A stretch of 64,000 nucleotides of DNA from Shimia sediminis. GTDB taxonomy: Bacteria; Pseudomonadota; Alphaproteobacteria; Rhodobacterales; Rhodobacteraceae. A model generated the notes under the pieces. That model had not been told where the DNA came from, searched no databases, and worked only from the letters and a program-made list of their open reading frames with translations. Positions within the stretch are counted from its first letter, which is position 1. Each line of letters begins with the position of its first letter. The position numbers were made by a program, and so were the translations under genes. Positions 36,503-45,125 of this stretch are shown piece after piece. The stretch spans positions 109,011 to 173,010 of the forward strand of contig NZ_RYZK01000008.1 of the NCBI RefSeq assembly GCF_003990645.1, in the 5' to 3' direction.

Positions 36503-36928
36503 TCAGCCTGCTGTCATCATCTCCAGGCGCGGGCGTAGCGCCGCAAGATCATAGCCCGCATCTGCCGCCGCCTGAAGAACCGTATCTGCCCCCAGATCGG
36601 CAACATGGCCAAGCGTCCAGGCAACGGTCGACCGGGTGCCCGAAGCACAATAGGCCAGCACCTTGCCATTGGCCGCTTCTAGCGTGTCGCGTTGCAACCC
36701 CATACGATCCGGCGTCATGGTGTCATGGGTCAGCGGGTTGGCCACAAATGTCAGACCTGCGGCCTCGGCAGCGGCGGCTATTGCAGCCGCTTGATGCGAT
36801 GGCGGCACTTCGGCGTCGGGGCGGTTGCAGATCACATGGGTGAAACCTGCTTCGGCCAGGGCTGCAATATCCTCCGCAGAAATCTGCGGTGAGACGAAAT
36901 AGCGGGGTGTGACTTGGCGTAGTTGCAT
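36503..36928 (-). CDS. TIGR01244/DUF442 sulfur transferase-phosphatase family protein (Blh N-domain-like)
   Basis: This 141-residue protein starts at 36928 behind GAGG. The signature is YCASGTRS with Cys94 and Arg99, a rhodanese/phosphatase-like loop, and the N-terminal ITPRYFVSPQ-like QVTPRYFVSPQISAED segment. In many bacteria this domain is fused to or encoded beside the persulfide dioxygenase (beta-lactamase-like hydrolase). It is the last gene of the operon MBL, YeeE, YeeE, DUF442, which points to sulfide or persulfide detoxification. Confidence 0.88.
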   Translation of the reverse strand: MQLRQVTPRYFVSPQISAEDIAALAEAGFTHVICNRPDAEVPPSHQAAAIAAAAEAAGLTFVANPLTHDTMTPDRMGLQRDTLEAANGKVLAYCASGTRSTVAWTLGHVADLGADTVLQAAADAGYDLAALRPRLEMMTAG

Positions 36929-36939
36929 GGTTGCCTCGG

Positions 36940-37374
36940 TTATTCTGCGGGGATTGCTTTGTCCAGCCGTGCGCGCACAGAGGGGGCGGCCCACATGCCG
37001 GCGAGCATCGCGACGAAAAAGACCCAATGTGGCCAGCCGCCGTAGCTTAACGAAGCCACAGAAGGTCCTGGGCAAAGGCCCGCGAGTCCCCAGCCTGCGC
37101 CAAACATGACCGAGCCAAGAACCAGGTTGCGCCCAATTTTCGGTTCGGACGGTTTCGGGAACTCGCCTCCAACAAGAGGCTTGCGGTTGCGTGTCAAAAG
37201 CCAGGCAATGGCCATCGGGATCATGGCGCCGCCCATCACAAACGCCAGCGTGGGATCCCAGTTGCCAAAGACATCAAGCCAACCTTGGACTTTGGTGGTG
37301 TCGGTCATACCCGAAACGAACAGGCCCGCGCCGAACAGGCCACCGGCGACAAAAGCAAAGATGAGACGCTGCAT
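36940..37374 (-). CDS. YeeE/YedE family sulfur transport protein, C-terminal half type
   Basis: This 144-residue membrane protein starts at 37374 and overlaps the stop of the previous gene by one base (TGATG). It has four hydrophobic segments, with FVAGGLFGAGLFVSGMTD at the start and GAGWGLAGLCPGPSVASLSYGG holding a Cys as in thiosulfate/sulfur carriers. In larger YeeE proteins the two halves are one chain; here two short genes make the pair. It likely moves a sulfur compound across the inner membrane. Confidence 0.88.
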   Translation of the reverse strand: MQRLIFAFVAGGLFGAGLFVSGMTDTTKVQGWLDVFGNWDPTLAFVMGGAMIPMAIAWLLTRNRKPLVGGEFPKPSEPKIGRNLVLGSVMFGAGWGLAGLCPGPSVASLSYGGWPHWVFFVAMLAGMWAAPSVRARLDKAIPAE

Positions 37375-37811
37375 CAGATCACCCCCAGAATGTGGCGGAA
37401 CAACACGACGGCGAGACCGCCCGCGCCTATGTAGAAAACGGTGGCGACGATACCGCGCAGGGAAAGTCGAGAGATCCCGCAGACCCCATGGCCCGAGGTG
37501 CACCCGTTCGCCATCCGCGTGCCGATGCCAACCAGCAGACCGGCAGCAACCAGAACTGCGATGTTCTCACTCGCATGGGTTTCAAACGGCCGATAGAGCG
37601 GTTTCAGAAAGATTGGCAGCAGAAAGACCCCAATCAAAAAGGTGATGCGCTCTGCTGCCGCGTTGCGTCCAGAGCCGTCGACCAGCCCGCCGATGATGCC
37701 GCTGGCCCCCATGATCCGGCCATTCCCCAGAAGATAAACGGCACCACCGGTGCCAATGATCAGGCCGCCGACAAGGCCCCATATCCAGTCGACTGGAATT
37801 GTCTCCAACAT
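37374..37811 (-). CDS. YeeE/YedE family sulfur transport protein, N-terminal half type
   Basis: This 145-residue membrane protein has the family motif NGCTSGHGVCGISRLS with two cysteines near residue 105-110, and GGAVYLLGNGRIMGASGIIGG early on. It pairs with the following gene. Together they probably act with the persulfide dioxygenase in handling sulfide-derived sulfur. Confidence 0.9.
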   Translation of the reverse strand: MLETIPVDWIWGLVGGLIIGTGGAVYLLGNGRIMGASGIIGGLVDGSGRNAAAERITFLIGVFLLPIFLKPLYRPFETHASENIAVLVAAGLLVGIGTRMANGCTSGHGVCGISRLSLRGIVATVFYIGAGGLAVVLFRHILGVI

Positions 37812-37890
37812 TGCGTTTCCTTTGTTTGTCCCGTGAGTGGTTGATCACGGCCTGACCGGTTCGCGTCACATCAGGCCGCCAATTGCGTGC

Positions 37891-38754
37891 TCAGATCTTA
37901 TTAACCGGCACCTTGAGAAAGACATCGCCCTGGTCATCCGGTTCCGGCATCTGGCCAGCCCGCATGTTGACCTGCAACGAAGGGATGATGAGCTTGGGCA
38001 TTGCCAGCGTCGCATCGCGCGTATCACGCATTTCAACAAAAGCATCCTTGTCGCGACCTTCGCCAACATGGACGTTGCGGGCCTTTTGTTCTGCGACGGT
38101 GGTTTCCCAGGCATATTCATCGCGACCCGGTGCTTTGTAATCATGGCCCACAAAAATGCGGGTCTCGTCCGGCAACGAGAGGATTTTCTGGATGGAGTTG
38201 TACAGAGTTTCTGACGACCCCCCGGGAAAGTCACAGCGCGCCGTGCCGAAATCGGGCATGAACAACGTGTCGCCAACAAAAGCCGAATCGCCGATGACAT
38301 AAGTCAGGCAAGCAGGGGTGTGGCCCGGCGTGTGCAGCACGTCGGCGCGCATCTGGCCAATCATGATGCTGTCGCCTTCGGTGAACAGCTGGTCGAACTG
38401 GCTGCCGTCACGCTGGAACTCGGTTCCTTCGTTAAACACCTTGCCAAATGTGTCCTGCACGATGGTGATGTTTTTGCCGATGCCAATCTTGCCGCCGACC
38501 TGTTCCTGAATGTAGGGCGCGGCAGAGAGGTGATCGGCATGTACGTGGCTTTCCAGCAACCATTCAACGGTCAGGTTGTTGTCCTTGACGTAGGCGATCA
38601 CTTCGTCTGCCGACTTGGTGTCCGTGCGGCCAGAGGAATAGTCAAAATCCAGAACGCTGTCGATAATGGCGCAGGACGATCCCGCAGGGTCTTTCACAAC
38701 AAATGATATTGTGTTTGTTGCCTCGTCAAAAAAGGCGGTCACTTCGGGTGTCAT
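37891..38754 (-). CDS. MBL-fold persulfide dioxygenase (Blh/ETHE1-like)
   Basis: This 287-residue enzyme has the metal motif HVHADH (His70, His72, Asp74, His75), a second ligand histidine in HTPGHTPACLTY, Asp in VGDTLFMPD and a last histidine in FVGHDY. The pattern and length fit ETHE1/Blh-type persulfide dioxygenases, which oxidise glutathione persulfide to sulfite. It is the first gene of the sulfur operon. Upstream lies an inverted repeat (38778-38803) that may bind a BigR/SqrR-type repressor; no such gene is in this window. Confidence 0.9.
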   Translation of the reverse strand: MTPEVTAFFDEATNTISFVVKDPAGSSCAIIDSVLDFDYSSGRTDTKSADEVIAYVKDNNLTVEWLLESHVHADHLSAAPYIQEQVGGKIGIGKNITIVQDTFGKVFNEGTEFQRDGSQFDQLFTEGDSIMIGQMRADVLHTPGHTPACLTYVIGDSAFVGDTLFMPDFGTARCDFPGGSSETLYNSIQKILSLPDETRIFVGHDYKAPGRDEYAWETTVAEQKARNVHVGEGRDKDAFVEMRDTRDATLAMPKLIIPSLQVNMRAGQMPEPDDQGDVFLKVPVNKI

Positions 38755-38777
38755 CAGGAATCCTCCATTTGTTGTCG

Positions 38778-38803
38778 AACATATATTGTTTGCTGCATAT
38801 GTT
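38778..38803. promoter_or_regulatory. Inverted repeat AACATAT-N12-ATATGTT before the persulfide operon
   Basis: Exact seven-base arms (38778-38784, 38797-38803) are separated by 12 bases and lie about 25 bases before the operon start. The AT-rich arms fit an ArsR-type (BigR/SqrR) operator, by analogy only. Confidence 0.5.
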
Positions 38804-38821
38804 TCAAGCCCAGAAATCCTG

Positions 38822-38835
38822 TTGACCTAAATCAA
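38822..38835. promoter_or_regulatory. FNR/FnrL-like box TTGACCTAAATCAA
   Basis: The site differs at one position from TTGAT-N4-ATCAA. It lies in the divergent gap, 55 bases before the DksA-like gene and 68 bases before the persulfide operon start. Control by oxygen level is an inference. Confidence 0.5.
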
Positions 38836-38889
38836 GGCTTTTTCGGCGCTGTCATGTCAATGTTTCATTGCTAATTTAAGGAGGCCGCG

Positions 38890-39219
38890 ATGACCGATAT
38901 TGCCGCGCGAAAATCTGCTTTGCTCAAACGTCTTTCCGAACTTGATACGCGCCTGCACGCCATCGAGGCCGAGTTGGATGCGCCGCATTCGAAGGACTGG
39001 GAAGAGTTGGCTGTCGAACGTGAAGGTGACGAGGTGCTGGAGCAACTCGGCCAGAGCGGTCAAGACGAGATTGCGCGTATTCGTGCAGCACTTCAGCGCA
39101 TTCGTGATGAAGAATACGGCTTTTGCGCCCGTTGTGGTGATGAGATTTCCGCAGAACGCTTGGACGTTCTGCCCGACACGCCATTGTGTCGAAACTGTGC
39201 AGCCGCCGTTGCGCAATAA
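38890..39219 (+). CDS. TraR/DksA-type zinc finger protein
   Basis: This 109-residue protein has a coiled-coil N-terminal half with charged helices and a C-terminal C4 zinc finger: Cys79, Cys82, Cys100 and Cys103 (FCARC and LCRNC). It is shorter than DksA (about 150), as in the small DksA-like proteins that bind the RNA polymerase secondary channel. AAGGAGG precedes the ATG. A small acidic protein follows after 24 bases, so they form an operon. An FNR-like box lies upstream. Confidence 0.9.
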   Translation: MTDIAARKSALLKRLSELDTRLHAIEAELDAPHSKDWEELAVEREGDEVLEQLGQSGQDEIARIRAALQRIRDEEYGFCARCGDEISAERLDVLPDTPLCRNCAAAVAQ

Positions 39220-39243
39220 CACATTTTTTTGGAGGAGATTACA

Positions 39244-39459
39244 ATGACGGTTGAGGAGCTTTTGCGCCAAGCCCTTGGCATTTCGGAAGAGATCAAGAGC
39301 ACAGAGGGTGATCTTCGATACGAATTGCACCAGAAACTGCACAGAGCGCTTGAAAATATCCGTTTTCAGGGAGGGCACGTGCCTGCATATCTGCGCGATC
39401 TCGATCTTGAGCTTGTCGATGAAGAGGTCGAGGACGTTTTTGACAACATGCCTGTTTAG
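39244..39459 (+). CDS. Small acidic helical protein, unknown
   Basis: This 71-residue protein starts at the ATG at 39244 behind a strong GGAGGAG site. It is acidic, with predicted helices (VEELLRQALGISEEIKSTEG and a C-terminal DLDLELVDEEVEDVFDNM). No named domain is recognised. Coupling with the DksA-like gene suggests a shared stress or low-oxygen role. Confidence 0.75.
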   Translation: MTVEELLRQALGISEEIKSTEGDLRYELHQKLHRALENIRFQGGHVPAYLRDLDLELVDEEVEDVFDNMPV

Positions 39460-39609
39460 CGACCGATCCATATCCAATCGTAGGGCACTTCGAATATGGT
39501 TCGAGGTGCCTTTTTCTTTGCGCGCTTGCAAGGTGACGCCTCACGGCTAAAGTTGGGGCACAGACCAGATGCCAAAACGTGCAGGACAGTTCGTGCGGGG
39601 AGGGGACAG

Positions 39610-41703
39610 ATGGCAGACAGCGTCAGCTACAAAGTCGTGGACGGTATCGCCATTTTGTCGGTGTCCAATCCACCTGGAGACGCCCTGTCTGTGTCCATGC
39701 GTCGTGGATTGATTGATGGGTTGGATCGGGCCTTGGCAGACAGCGATGTGGCGGCGGTTCTGGTGATGGGTGAGGGGCGCAGCTTTCCGGTTGGAACTGA
39801 CATCTCTGAACTCGGTCAGACACCGCAAGAGCCTACGATCTCCAATGTTTGCGATCGTTTCGAAGCCTTCCGGAAACCGGTGATCGCGGTGCTGCACGGA
39901 ATGGTGTTGGGAGGCGGGTTTGAAATCGCGCTTGGGGCGCATTACCGAGTGGCAACCGTTGACGCGTGTTTTGGTCTGCCTGAGGTGTCTCTTGGTATCC
40001 TGCCGGGGGCCGGAGGCACGCAACGGGTCCCGCGATTGGCCGGCGCAGAGCTGGCCCTGGAATTGATGCTATCGGGCAAACCGATGCAAGCCAGCGATCC
40101 AAGGGCCGCGGTCTTTTTTGACGCGCTAATCGAAGGTGACCTGAGAGAAGGTGCCATAGCCATTGCGCAAGAGCTGGTGGATCAAGGTGCCGGACCACGT
40201 CCGACCCGCGCTGTTGAGAGCGGGTTTGAGGATCCCATGGACTATCAGCGCAGCATTTCCGTAGCGCGGTCCAAGCTTGCCAGGACACGCGAAGCTGCGC
40301 CCCGTGAAATCGTGAACTGTGTTGAGGCCGCCGCGCTATTACCCTTCGACCAGGGGGTGACGTTTGAGAGGGCCGCTTTTGAAACTTTGGTGTCATCGGA
40401 TCAATCGATGGCTTTGCGTCACGCTTTTGTTGCTGAAAACCGCGCCGCGACGTTTCCCCAATCGAAAGGCGCGCGCCTGCGCGAGGTGACCCAGGTCGGG
40501 ATTGTAGGTGGCGGCACAATGGGGCGGGGCATTGCGATGTCTTGTCTCGCCGCAGGGCTGGAGGTCATCTTGGTTGAACGCGACATGACCGCACTTGAAA
40601 CCGCGATGAACCGCGTAGACTTGACGCTGGACCGCGCTGTCAAACGCGCTCAACTAACTGCATCAGATCGGGATCGTCAGCGAGTTGCCTTGACAGGAGC
40701 AAGCGACCTTGTGGCCTTGTCTAACGTCGACTTTGTGATCGAGGCCGCCCCGGAAGATATGGACGTCAAGCTGGCCGTGTTTTCCCAGCTCGATGGTGTG
40801 GTCAAAGACGGCGCGATCCTTGCCACAAGCACCTCGTATCTTGATGTGAACCAAATGGCCCGCGCCACCGGGGCGCCGGGCGATGTTCTTGGCTTGCATT
40901 TTTTTCCGCCAGCAACATCCCCACGCGTGGTCGAGGTGATTGTCGGGGAAGAAACCAGTCCGGACACCACCGCCACCAGCTTGGCATTGATAAAACGACT
41001 GGGAAGGTTCCCCGTTCAATCACGTATGTCGGACGGATACATCGGCAACCGCGTCCAGAGCGCCTGTTACCTTGCGGCAGATTTGATGCTGGAGGCGGGC
41101 GCAACACCCTATTTGATCGACGAGGCCATGGAAAACTGGGGTATGGCCCGTGGGCCCTACTGAGTTCAGGATTTGAACGGCCTCAATCAACCTTGGCTGA
41201 GGCGTGCGCAACTGGCTAACGACCGCGATCCGCATGAACGACGAGTCGCGATTGGTGATCGACTCTGCGATGGGGGTCGGTTTGGTCAGAAAGCCGGGCG
41301 CGGCTACTACCTCTATACGGATGGGAACCCCAAAGGGGTGCAAGACCCCGAGGTGATCGCATTGATCCGCGCAGAACGTGAGCGCAAGGGCATTACCGCG
41401 CGAGGCTTCAAGCCCGAGGAAATCCAGCGCCGCTGCCTGGCTGCCATGGCAAACGAGGGCGCGCGGCTTTTGCGCGAAGGCGTTGCCATACGGCCCTCGG
41501 ATATCGACACGGTGATGATCCATGGGTTTGGATTTCCACGGTGGCGAGGAGGCCCGATGATGGCAGCCGATCTGGCAGGGTTGCTAACGATCCAACGCGA
41601 TCTGCACCTGTTTGAACAGGAAGAACCGGAGTTTTGGGCGCCCGATGCCATTTTTGCCGAACTGATCAAGACCGGTCGTGGGTTTGAAAGCCTGAATGGC
41701 TGA
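39610..41703 (+). pseudogene. FadJ-type enoyl-CoA hydratase/3-hydroxyacyl-CoA dehydrogenase interrupted by in-frame TGA
   Basis: The reading frame from 39610 (behind GGGGAGGGG) to 41703 would give the normal 697-residue bifunctional beta-oxidation enzyme. Residues 1-180 are the hydratase domain (ALGAHYRVATVDACFGLPEV, GILPGAGGTQR), 295-480 the NAD domain (VGIVGGGTMGRGIAM, GLHFFPP), and the rest two 3HCDH C-terminal domains. Codon 518, at 41161-41163, is TGA. The frame continues without shift into VQDLNGLNQPWLRR and the second C-terminal domain, so it is a single nonsense change, a sequencing error, or readthrough. The upstream part alone (517 residues) would lack the last domain. The downstream part has only a weak TTG start at 41173. 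Confidence 0.8.
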
Positions 41704-41706
41704 GAT

Positions 41707-41922
41707 TTAGGCCAGGAAAATCCCCAGAATGACCATCATCAGTCCGATCACGGACAAAAACAGCGACCCCATGTTGAGCGGTACAACCTTTTGGACAGCC
41801 GCGCGCAGATCGTCGTCAGTCAAACCCGCTTTGCGTGCCTTGGCCACCTTGATGATCGACAGGATGAGCCCCGCAAGCCCAATCAGCGAAACCAATGCGC
41901 CGCTCCAGATCAACCACTCCAT
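41707..41922 (-). CDS. Small two-helix membrane protein, unknown
   Basis: This 71-residue protein has two hydrophobic helices (LIWSGALVSLIGLAGLILSII and MGSLFLSVIGLMMVILGIFLA) around a basic loop (KVAKARKAGLTDDDLRAAVQK). It converges on the interrupted fadJ-type gene with a three-base gap. No family name is recognised with confidence. GGAGTGGC precedes the ATG. Confidence 0.7.
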   Translation of the reverse strand: MEWLIWSGALVSLIGLAGLILSIIKVAKARKAGLTDDDLRAAVQKVVPLNMGSLFLSVIGLMMVILGIFLA

Positions 41923-42094
41923 GTGCCACTCCTATTTTTGGTTGGATCACCGCCTAAAGGATTGCGCAAGCCATCGCAAGCGTCGGCCGCTTGGCATTTC
42001 CCGCTGAACGGTCAAAAGCCCGCTTGCGGGGCGCGGGCAGGGGGGCTAGGGTCTGGCCCCGATCCCAGTTGGTCCCATCCCTGAAGGAGCCCCC

Positions 42095-42355
42095 ATGAAC
42101 GAGTATTCCCCCGACGCCTCTTACCGAGTGACCGCAGACGAGCTGCGCCAGTTCATCGAACGGTTCGAGAGGCTGGAAATGGAAAAAAAGGACATCGCAG
42201 ACCAACAGAAAGAGGTGATGGCCGAAGCCAAGTCGCGCGGCTATGACACCAAGGTCATGCGCAAGGTCATTGCATTGCGCAAGCGTGATCAGGACGATAT
42301 TGCCGAAGAAGAAGCCGTTCTGGCGATGTATAAAGAAGCCTTGGGCATGTCCTAA
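42095..42355 (+). CDS. gapR: GapR family nucleoid protein (DUF2312)
   Basis: This 86-residue protein matches DUF2312/GapR: VTADELRQFIERFERLEMEKKDIADQQKEVMAEAKSRGYDTKVMRKVIALRK. In Caulobacter, GapR binds overtwisted AT-rich DNA ahead of the replication fork and assists topoisomerases. GAAGGAG precedes the ATG. It stands alone between convergent neighbours. Confidence 0.93.
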   Translation: MNEYSPDASYRVTADELRQFIERFERLEMEKKDIADQQKEVMAEAKSRGYDTKVMRKVIALRKRDQDDIAEEEAVLAMYKEALGMS

Positions 42356-42367
42356 GCTTCAGGAGCC

Positions 42368-43246
42368 TTAGGGTGTCACAAGTGTGATGCCGGGAACACG
42401 TGATATCTCGTAGACATCTTCGTCATAGATATCGGTCAGCGCATCGATGTATTCTTCGTTCCACCCGGGCACTTCCAGCTCTTCTTCCAGCTCGTCTTCA
42501 AGACCAAATTTGTCAAGAAACGCCGCGATCACGCGGCGTTTTTGCACCTCTGTCATAGTCGGGTGACTTTTCAGGTACTCCGAGTAGCGACGGAGCCCCT
42601 CAGACGACATGATCTCGCTCAGAAGGTCATCGCCGCCGTCCAAATGCAGGGTTGGCTCAACGCCGGCCATTTCCCGCATGAGCTGTTCCCAGATGATCGG
42701 GGTGTCCTCGTTACACCAGACCGTCAGTGCAACATTGGGCAATGCTTCGCGAAGGCGGCGCACCATCTCGGACCAACGCAAGGCAGTAGGCACAAGCCCG
42801 CTCAGCATGTCCTGGGCGCTGCCTTCTGGAACACAGCTCAATAACGACGGAACAAATGTTGCCGTGTTTCGAACTGCAAGACAGACTTCAATGTCCAGCC
42901 CGTGAAACAGATTGCAGAAATCCTGCAGCTTTTCTTCTGCGTCCGGGTAATACGTGTTGTCCCGCAAAGCCAACCGGGGGACGCAGAAGAAATTGTCATT
43001 GGATAGCACAATCCGGTCCGGACTTTGGACATGCTTGTCCTTTAGTCCCAATACAAAGCCATCGCGCGTCTCTGAACCGTGGACAACATCGCCATCATTC
43101 AGCAGGTCGCGCAGCCTGTTGCGGTAGCTGCTTGGCTTGGGCAAAGAGATCCCGCGCTCGGCCAGGACCTCTCGGTTTTTGGCCAGCGACCCCAAAAGCT
43201 TGCCCTCATCAGTAAAGTGGAGGCCTGTATGAAGGACAATTTGCAT
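42368..43246 (-). CDS. Hypothetical protein with sulfotransferase-like N-terminus
   Basis: This 292-residue protein begins QIVLHTGLHFTDEGKLLGSLAKNREVLAERGISLP, which resembles the PAPS-binding start of sulfotransferase-like proteins (HxGxHKTGT), though the loop is degenerate. The middle holds a RWSEMVRRLREALPNVALTVWCNEDTP segment similar in layout to those proteins. The C-terminus is acidic (EDELEEELEVPGWNEEYIDALTDIYDEDVYEI). No signal peptide or membrane segment is seen. Enzymatic activity is unproven. Confidence 0.7.
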   Translation of the reverse strand: MQIVLHTGLHFTDEGKLLGSLAKNREVLAERGISLPKPSSYRNRLRDLLNDGDVVHGSETRDGFVLGLKDKHVQSPDRIVLSNDNFFCVPRLALRDNTYYPDAEEKLQDFCNLFHGLDIEVCLAVRNTATFVPSLLSCVPEGSAQDMLSGLVPTALRWSEMVRRLREALPNVALTVWCNEDTPIIWEQLMREMAGVEPTLHLDGGDDLLSEIMSSEGLRRYSEYLKSHPTMTEVQKRRVIAAFLDKFGLEDELEEELEVPGWNEEYIDALTDIYDEDVYEISRVPGITLVTP

Positions 43247-43330
43247 CGTATTCCGGACTTTCCGTGTTCTAGGTGATTATTATATCTTCGTTTCTGGACA
43301 GTGAAACCATATTCAGGCAACAGGAAGGCC

Positions 43331-44986
43331 ATGACCGAGATGCAAACAGTCGCAGGCCGAAAACGGCTATCGCTTCGCGAGCTCAGCCCGTGGTCGATTG
43401 GGGCGGTTTTGATTTGCGTGATTGTGCTTGCCCCTATCATAGCCGTGTTTTGGATGGCCCTCAATCCAACGGAGAACATCTGGGGTCACCTGATCTCTAC
43501 GACGTTGCCGCGCTACCTGCGTAACACGCTGATCCTGATGGCAAGTGTGGGTGTTCTCACGGCAAGCATGGGGACAGGGGCGGCCTGGTTGGTCAGCCGG
43601 TATGCGTTCCCGGGCGTGCGTTGGTTGCAATGGGCGCTGCTGTTGCCTCTGGCCATCCCGGCCTATGTCGGGGCCTATGCGCTGGTGGATTTTCTGGAAT
43701 ATGCCGGACCCGTTCAGACTGGGTTGCGCGCGCTCTTTGGCTGGCAAACAGCGCGCGACTATTGGTTCCCGGAAATCCGGTCCATGGGTGCTGCCGTGAT
43801 TGTCCTGTCTGCAGCGCTCTACCCTTACGTCTATATCCTTGCCCGCGCCGCTTTTCGCGAGCAATCAGGAGCAGGGGAAGAGGTGGCGCGCTCGCTTGGG
43901 GCCGGGGCTTTTGCGCGTTTCTGTCGGGTTGGCCTGCCCTTGGCGCGCCCGGCCATTGCAGCAGGCACTGCCATTGTCATGATGGAAACCGTGAACGACT
44001 TTGGCACGGTTGATTATTTTGCCGTGCAAACACTGACCACCGGAATTTTTAGCGTCTGGCTTGAAAGCAACAATGCCGGCGGGGCCGCGCAAATTGCCTG
44101 CGTCGTATTGATGTTGGTGATCTTGCTTGTGACGCTGGAAAAATCGAGCCGTCGAAAGCTGCAGTTCTTTTCACTGACCACGCGCCACCGACCGCCCGGC
44201 CAAACCGCATTGACCCATGGGTGGGGATGGGCGGCAACGATTGCCTGTCTGATCCCATTTCTTGCGGGGTTTGTCTTGCCCGTGAGCGTGATTCTCAGTC
44301 ACGCACTGGGCAGCAGCGATCGCTGGTCAGATCCTGAGTTGCTGCGCGCGCTTGTGAACACGGTAGCCGTGGGTGGCACTGCGGCAGTGTTGACCGTATT
44401 GGCTGGCGTGTTCCTGGTCTATGGCGTGCGCCTCTCGGGCCGCACGTTGCCCAAGCTGCTCTTGCCGCTCACAACCATCGGATACGCAGCTCCGGGGGCT
44501 GTCCTGGCCGTCGGTATTCTTATTCCGCTGGCGTTTCTCGACAACCGTCTGGCTGACTTCCTTGAAACACTCGGATTTGACGTCGGTCTGATGATGACCG
44601 GCTCTGCTTTTGCTTTGGTCTTGTCTTACTGCGTGCGGTTCTTTGCCATAGCGCAGGGTGCCGCTGACGGTGCAATGGGCCGTGTGTCGCCAAGCCTGCC
44701 AATGGCCGCGCGTTCCTTGGGCCGCACCAAAGGACAAACCCTGCGCGAGGTTTACTTCCCGCTGATCCGCGCCTCTGTTGGGTCCGCACTGCTTTTGGTC
44801 TTTGTCGATTGTGTCAAGGAGCTGCCCGCGACTATGCTCTTGAGGCCGTTCAATTTCGACACGCTTGCAACGCGCGTGCATGACCAGGCGAGCTTGGAAA
44901 ACCTCGGAGATGCCAGCCCGGGGGCCATCCTGATTGTTGCAGTCGGCATGATCGCGGTGGGACTTTTGGCGCGCGCCAATCGGTGA
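43331..44986 (+). CDS. Iron(III)-type ABC transporter permease (FbpB-like)
   Basis: This 551-residue protein starts at the ATG at 43331 behind AGGAAGG. It has about twelve membrane helices in two fused permease halves. Each half has an EAA-like loop: GEEVARSLGAGAFARFCRVGLPLARPA and AARSLGRTKGQTLREVYFPLIRASVG. This is the FbpB/SfuB plan for ferric iron. No binding protein or ATPase gene lies beside it, so the partners must be elsewhere. Confidence 0.9.
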   Translation: MTEMQTVAGRKRLSLRELSPWSIGAVLICVIVLAPIIAVFWMALNPTENIWGHLISTTLPRYLRNTLILMASVGVLTASMGTGAAWLVSRYAFPGVRWLQWALLLPLAIPAYVGAYALVDFLEYAGPVQTGLRALFGWQTARDYWFPEIRSMGAAVIVLSAALYPYVYILARAAFREQSGAGEEVARSLGAGAFARFCRVGLPLARPAIAAGTAIVMMETVNDFGTVDYFAVQTLTTGIFSVWLESNNAGGAAQIACVVLMLVILLVTLEKSSRRKLQFFSLTTRHRPPGQTALTHGWGWAATIACLIPFLAGFVLPVSVILSHALGSSDRWSDPELLRALVNTVAVGGTAAVLTVLAGVFLVYGVRLSGRTLPKLLLPLTTIGYAAPGAVLAVGILIPLAFLDNRLADFLETLGFDVGLMMTGSAFALVLSYCVRFFAIAQGAADGAMGRVSPSLPMAARSLGRTKGQTLREVYFPLIRASVGSALLLVFVDCVKELPATMLLRPFNFDTLATRVHDQASLENLGDASPGAILIVAVGMIAVGLLARANR

Positions 44987-45036
44987 TGATTTTGCACTTG
45001 CAGGGCGCGCGCAATCTGCTTAAACCGTCGCCCAGT

Positions 45037-45112
45037 GCCCCTATAGCTCAGCTGGTAGAGCAACTGATTTGTAATCAGTAGGTCCGCGGTTCGAGTCCGT
45101 GTGGGGGCACCA
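45037..45112 (+). tRNA. tRNA-Thr (anticodon TGT)
   Basis: A 76-base cloverleaf: acceptor stem GCCCCTA with TGGGGGC (one G-T pair), D-arm GCTC-AGCTGGTAGA-GAGC, anticodon stem around loop TTTGTAA with anticodon TGT, T-arm CGCGG-TTCGAGT-CCGTG, discriminator A and encoded CCA. A T-run follows directly. It reads ACA codons and by wobble others. Confidence 0.97.
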
Positions 45113-45125
45113 TTTTTCAAACAAA

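Noticed and set aside
38857-39531. 224-codon minus-strand frame
   Set aside because: It is antisense to the DksA-like gene and the 71-residue gene, both with good ribosome sites.
41161-41163. TGA read as selenocysteine
   Set aside because: Relatives have no cysteine at this place and there is no visible reason for selenium chemistry in this enzyme; nonsense mutation or sequence error is simpler.
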